Position numbers and translations under genes: made by a program. Below the pieces are notes generated by a model. It was given only the letters and a program-made list of their open reading frames with translations. It was not told the DNA's origin and did not search any database. Below are positions 61,986-64,000 of a stretch of 64,000 nucleotides of DNA, in pieces; positions within the stretch are counted from its first letter, which is position 1; every line of letters starts with the position of its first letter. The DNA lies in NCBI GenBank assembly GCA_008933995.1, contig WARS01000016.1, positions 13,763,348 to 13,827,347 of the forward strand, read 5' to 3'. The DNA is from Datnioides undecimradiatus. Lineage: Eukaryota > Chordata > Actinopteri > Lobotiformes > Datnioididae.

Positions 61986-63811
61986 TTACTGAGAAGGTAA
62001 GCTGTTAGAAAGAGAAATAGAGTTCTGAATGCCCCACACTTCCAGGGCCTGGATCTTAAAATGACCCTTGCAGAGAGGGGCACTCTTGAATGTGTCACAA
62101 GGCTCTGAACATCCTCCCTGTAGGTCTTCGTGGATGCACAGTGCATGGCCCCCATCACCACCTAAGGGAAGACACATAAGTTATGTTAGCACTGCATTAA
62201 CAACCTCCCTTTGTTAGCTGACATAACTGTTAACCAGCCTGTTTTTTAAAGACTCGTTCAACTGGTCTAACAAAACTCCCCCCTGACATACCGATAATTA
62301 GTTGAGTGTCGCTGCATGCTGCGAACATGGAGGCTTCTTGTTCCTTTGGTCTTTTTGGTTCTTTGGCAGTCACAGGTTCCTCTGATGGGGCAGTGAAAGG
62401 GACTGTCAGATAGCTGGGGTCCTGGGGCGTTCCAGCAGGACAGGTCAGAGTTGTGGTGGCTGTGGTGGAGGTAGTAGGAGGACAGCCAGTATGGGATACC
62501 TGAAAGGAGGCGCTATTGCTTGCCAGAACTTGCTGAGGAGAAACTCTTCTGGTCATAATGTTGACCATTGCTTGCTGGTAGCGCTCCATGTTGGGACGAA
62601 GCTGAGAGAAGAAGCAAGTTTCTTGTTTGACACTTCATTTGATTTGAGAGGAATTCAACACCAAATTCAGTGACTTGATTCATGTTACAGACTATCTCCA
62701 TATGAATTGTCAGAAATGAATTCAAGAGGAACAAAACAGGAATGTGTCTCACTGTAAACACAAAACATTCCCCAGTTCCAAAATATGTAAGACCCTCAGA
62801 GTCATGCTTTCTTCTTTCTATCATATCCGTTGACAGGAAGGCACCAAAGACCTGAGAAATTAGAAATACAAACATTTCAGCACCATATGAAATTAATTCA
62901 GTTACTAATTCTTATCAGCATTAGCATATCTTAGGTTCAAATCTAAGGTTTATGAAAAGGAATAGTACATATACACAGATCTATATGATTGTGATCTGTA
63001 GTTTTACCTCTTCATCCACAGTTTTAATAATCAAGACCACTGGCTCATGTCCCTCCACATGTGAATAGAGTCTGGAATTAGTAAAAAAAAAAAAAGCACA
63101 TGGCTATATATAAAACCAGATAGTGTCACTGATTCAAATGTCCCTGTAAATGTTAGCTTATCTGCACTGTATGTGTTTTCCATATCAAACTACTATATAG
63201 CTCTCTCAAGAGCTGTTTGTTTATTCCAGCATTGCTGTTTTTAACGTATGATACACATTATGTGAATTAAAACACTCAGTTAGGAAAAGGTAGTTTCAGC
63301 TTGAGCTATTTTTCTATGTAAACAACATTTGCCACCATTAAACTGTAAGTCACATGACACACTCAAAGCAAACATGTTGATAGTGTAAACACTGCCTCTT
63401 TTTGTTATGCAGCTTGACCTGAGAATCTGTTTTTCACTGCTGGGACATGGTGTTCAGCATTTACTGATCCATGATGACCTAGTCTCATTTAATAACGCAA
63501 GTATGAAGAGACCAAATTGAGTGGCACGAAGGCTTTTGCTGTATAAAAGAAACACTTCCACCCATAATTCATAATTCATGCCTGAGAAGACAGTGGTTCT
63601 GTGTCTCCCAGAGGGTTTCTCACTGGGATCAAAGTAGTGAACAAAGGTTACTCACGAAGCAAGACTTCTTTCATGTTCAGCTGTATTAAACAGCCTAATG
63701 GGACTGAAAAGGGCAAAGCGCTCAGGTATCCAAGCCCAGACGACTCTCATCCCAGTCCCTGTCACAACAGTAGAGGTGAAGTTGCTAAAGTCCACCGACT
63801 CAACTGACTGC
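61986..63811 (-). CDS. tbc1d24-like, TLDc-domain C-terminal part (5' end outside window)
   Basis: Five exons are seen: 63656-63811, 63008-63071, 62753-62851, 62292-62601 and 61986-62161 (TAA). All have GT-AG borders and matching phases. The encoded segment is a TLDc domain. It starts MRVVWAWIPERFALFSPIRL, continues with SLYSHVEGHEPVVLIIKT, VFGAFLSTDMIERRK and YFGTGECFVF, and ends FAACSDTQLIIG/GGDGGHALCI, CDTFKSAPLC and ALEVWGI. The order and the GTGECFVF, IPERFAL and EGHEP motifs fit TBC1D24, an ARF6/Rab-linked TBC-TLDc protein of synaptic vesicle traffic, better than OXR1/NCOA7. The N-terminal TBC domain should lie right of 64000. Between the two halves of the TLDc is a Thr/Pro/Ser-rich insert of about 55 residues, including TTSTTATTTLT. 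A divergent paralogue of tbc1d24 is possible. The 5' border of the first exon listed (AAG|GCAGTC) is the less certain one. Confidence 0.85.
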
Positions 63812-64000
63812 CTTAAGGAACACAGAAATAGATATGATAAGATTATATGATTTAAAAGGATAAATGTGAACAGTTTTTTCAGCATATACAACTTTACCCC
63901 GCTGGAGTATTTTGTCCTCATAGAAGTTCTTTAGAAGACATGCTTTATGCACACATTTTTTTTTAAGTTCTTCACAAATATAAGTTTCATTTGCTGTTTT

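Noticed and set aside
62930-62947. GGTTCAAAT flanked by CTTAG/CTAAG, resembling a tRNA T-arm
   Set aside because: The loop is 8 nt rather than 7, and no D-arm, anticodon arm or acceptor stem was found; it sits in an intron of the tbc1d24-like gene.

Overview
The window is vertebrate nuclear DNA, most likely from a ray-finned (percomorph-type) teleost. Spliced genes with GT-AG introns, long AT-rich introns, CA/CT microsatellites, a mariner remnant, a Tc1-type MITE and a hAT-like 'ttgaaatgattag' MITE of the kind common in percomorph fish all point that way. The species cannot be named from the sequence alone. There is no bacterial, phage or CRISPR content.

All recognised genes lie on the minus strand, so transcription runs right to left. 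From right to left: (1) 61986-63811, the 3' part of a TBC1D24-like gene (TLDc domain; the TBC part lies beyond position 64000). (2) 58444-59791, a C2H2 zinc-finger gene with 11 fingers (389 aa model, two coding exons). (3) 45533-56876, a complete 14-exon cfap52 (WDR16) gene; the exon phases close to 619 aa, close to the human length. (4) 9297-43138, the first three coding exons of usp43, a ubiquitin-specific protease. Its exon 1 is CpG-rich and carries the Cys box, and introns of about 10.3 and 22.7 kb follow. Exon 4 and the His box were not found and probably lie left of position 1.

The order and orientation cfap52 -> usp43 match human 17p13.1 (CFAP52, USP43). Upstream of cfap52, however, the window has a zinc-finger gene and a TBC1D24-like gene instead of the mammalian head-to-head neighbour STX8. 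Human TBC1D24 is on chromosome 16.

The most useful regulatory signal is in the cfap52 promoter: a perfect RFX X-box (57026-57038) flanked by a forkhead-like site and a CCAAT box. This is the expected signature of a motile-cilium gene under RFX/FOXJ1 control. The left 42 kb is almost entirely usp43 intron, holding transposon relics, microsatellites, a possible retrocopy tail and a few GC-richer blocks that may be conserved non-coding elements. I found no convincing new biological system. The items worth a second look are the cilia promoter, the rearranged synteny, the internally duplicated zinc-finger array, the exact direct repeat around cfap52 exon 1, and alternative 5' structures of usp43.
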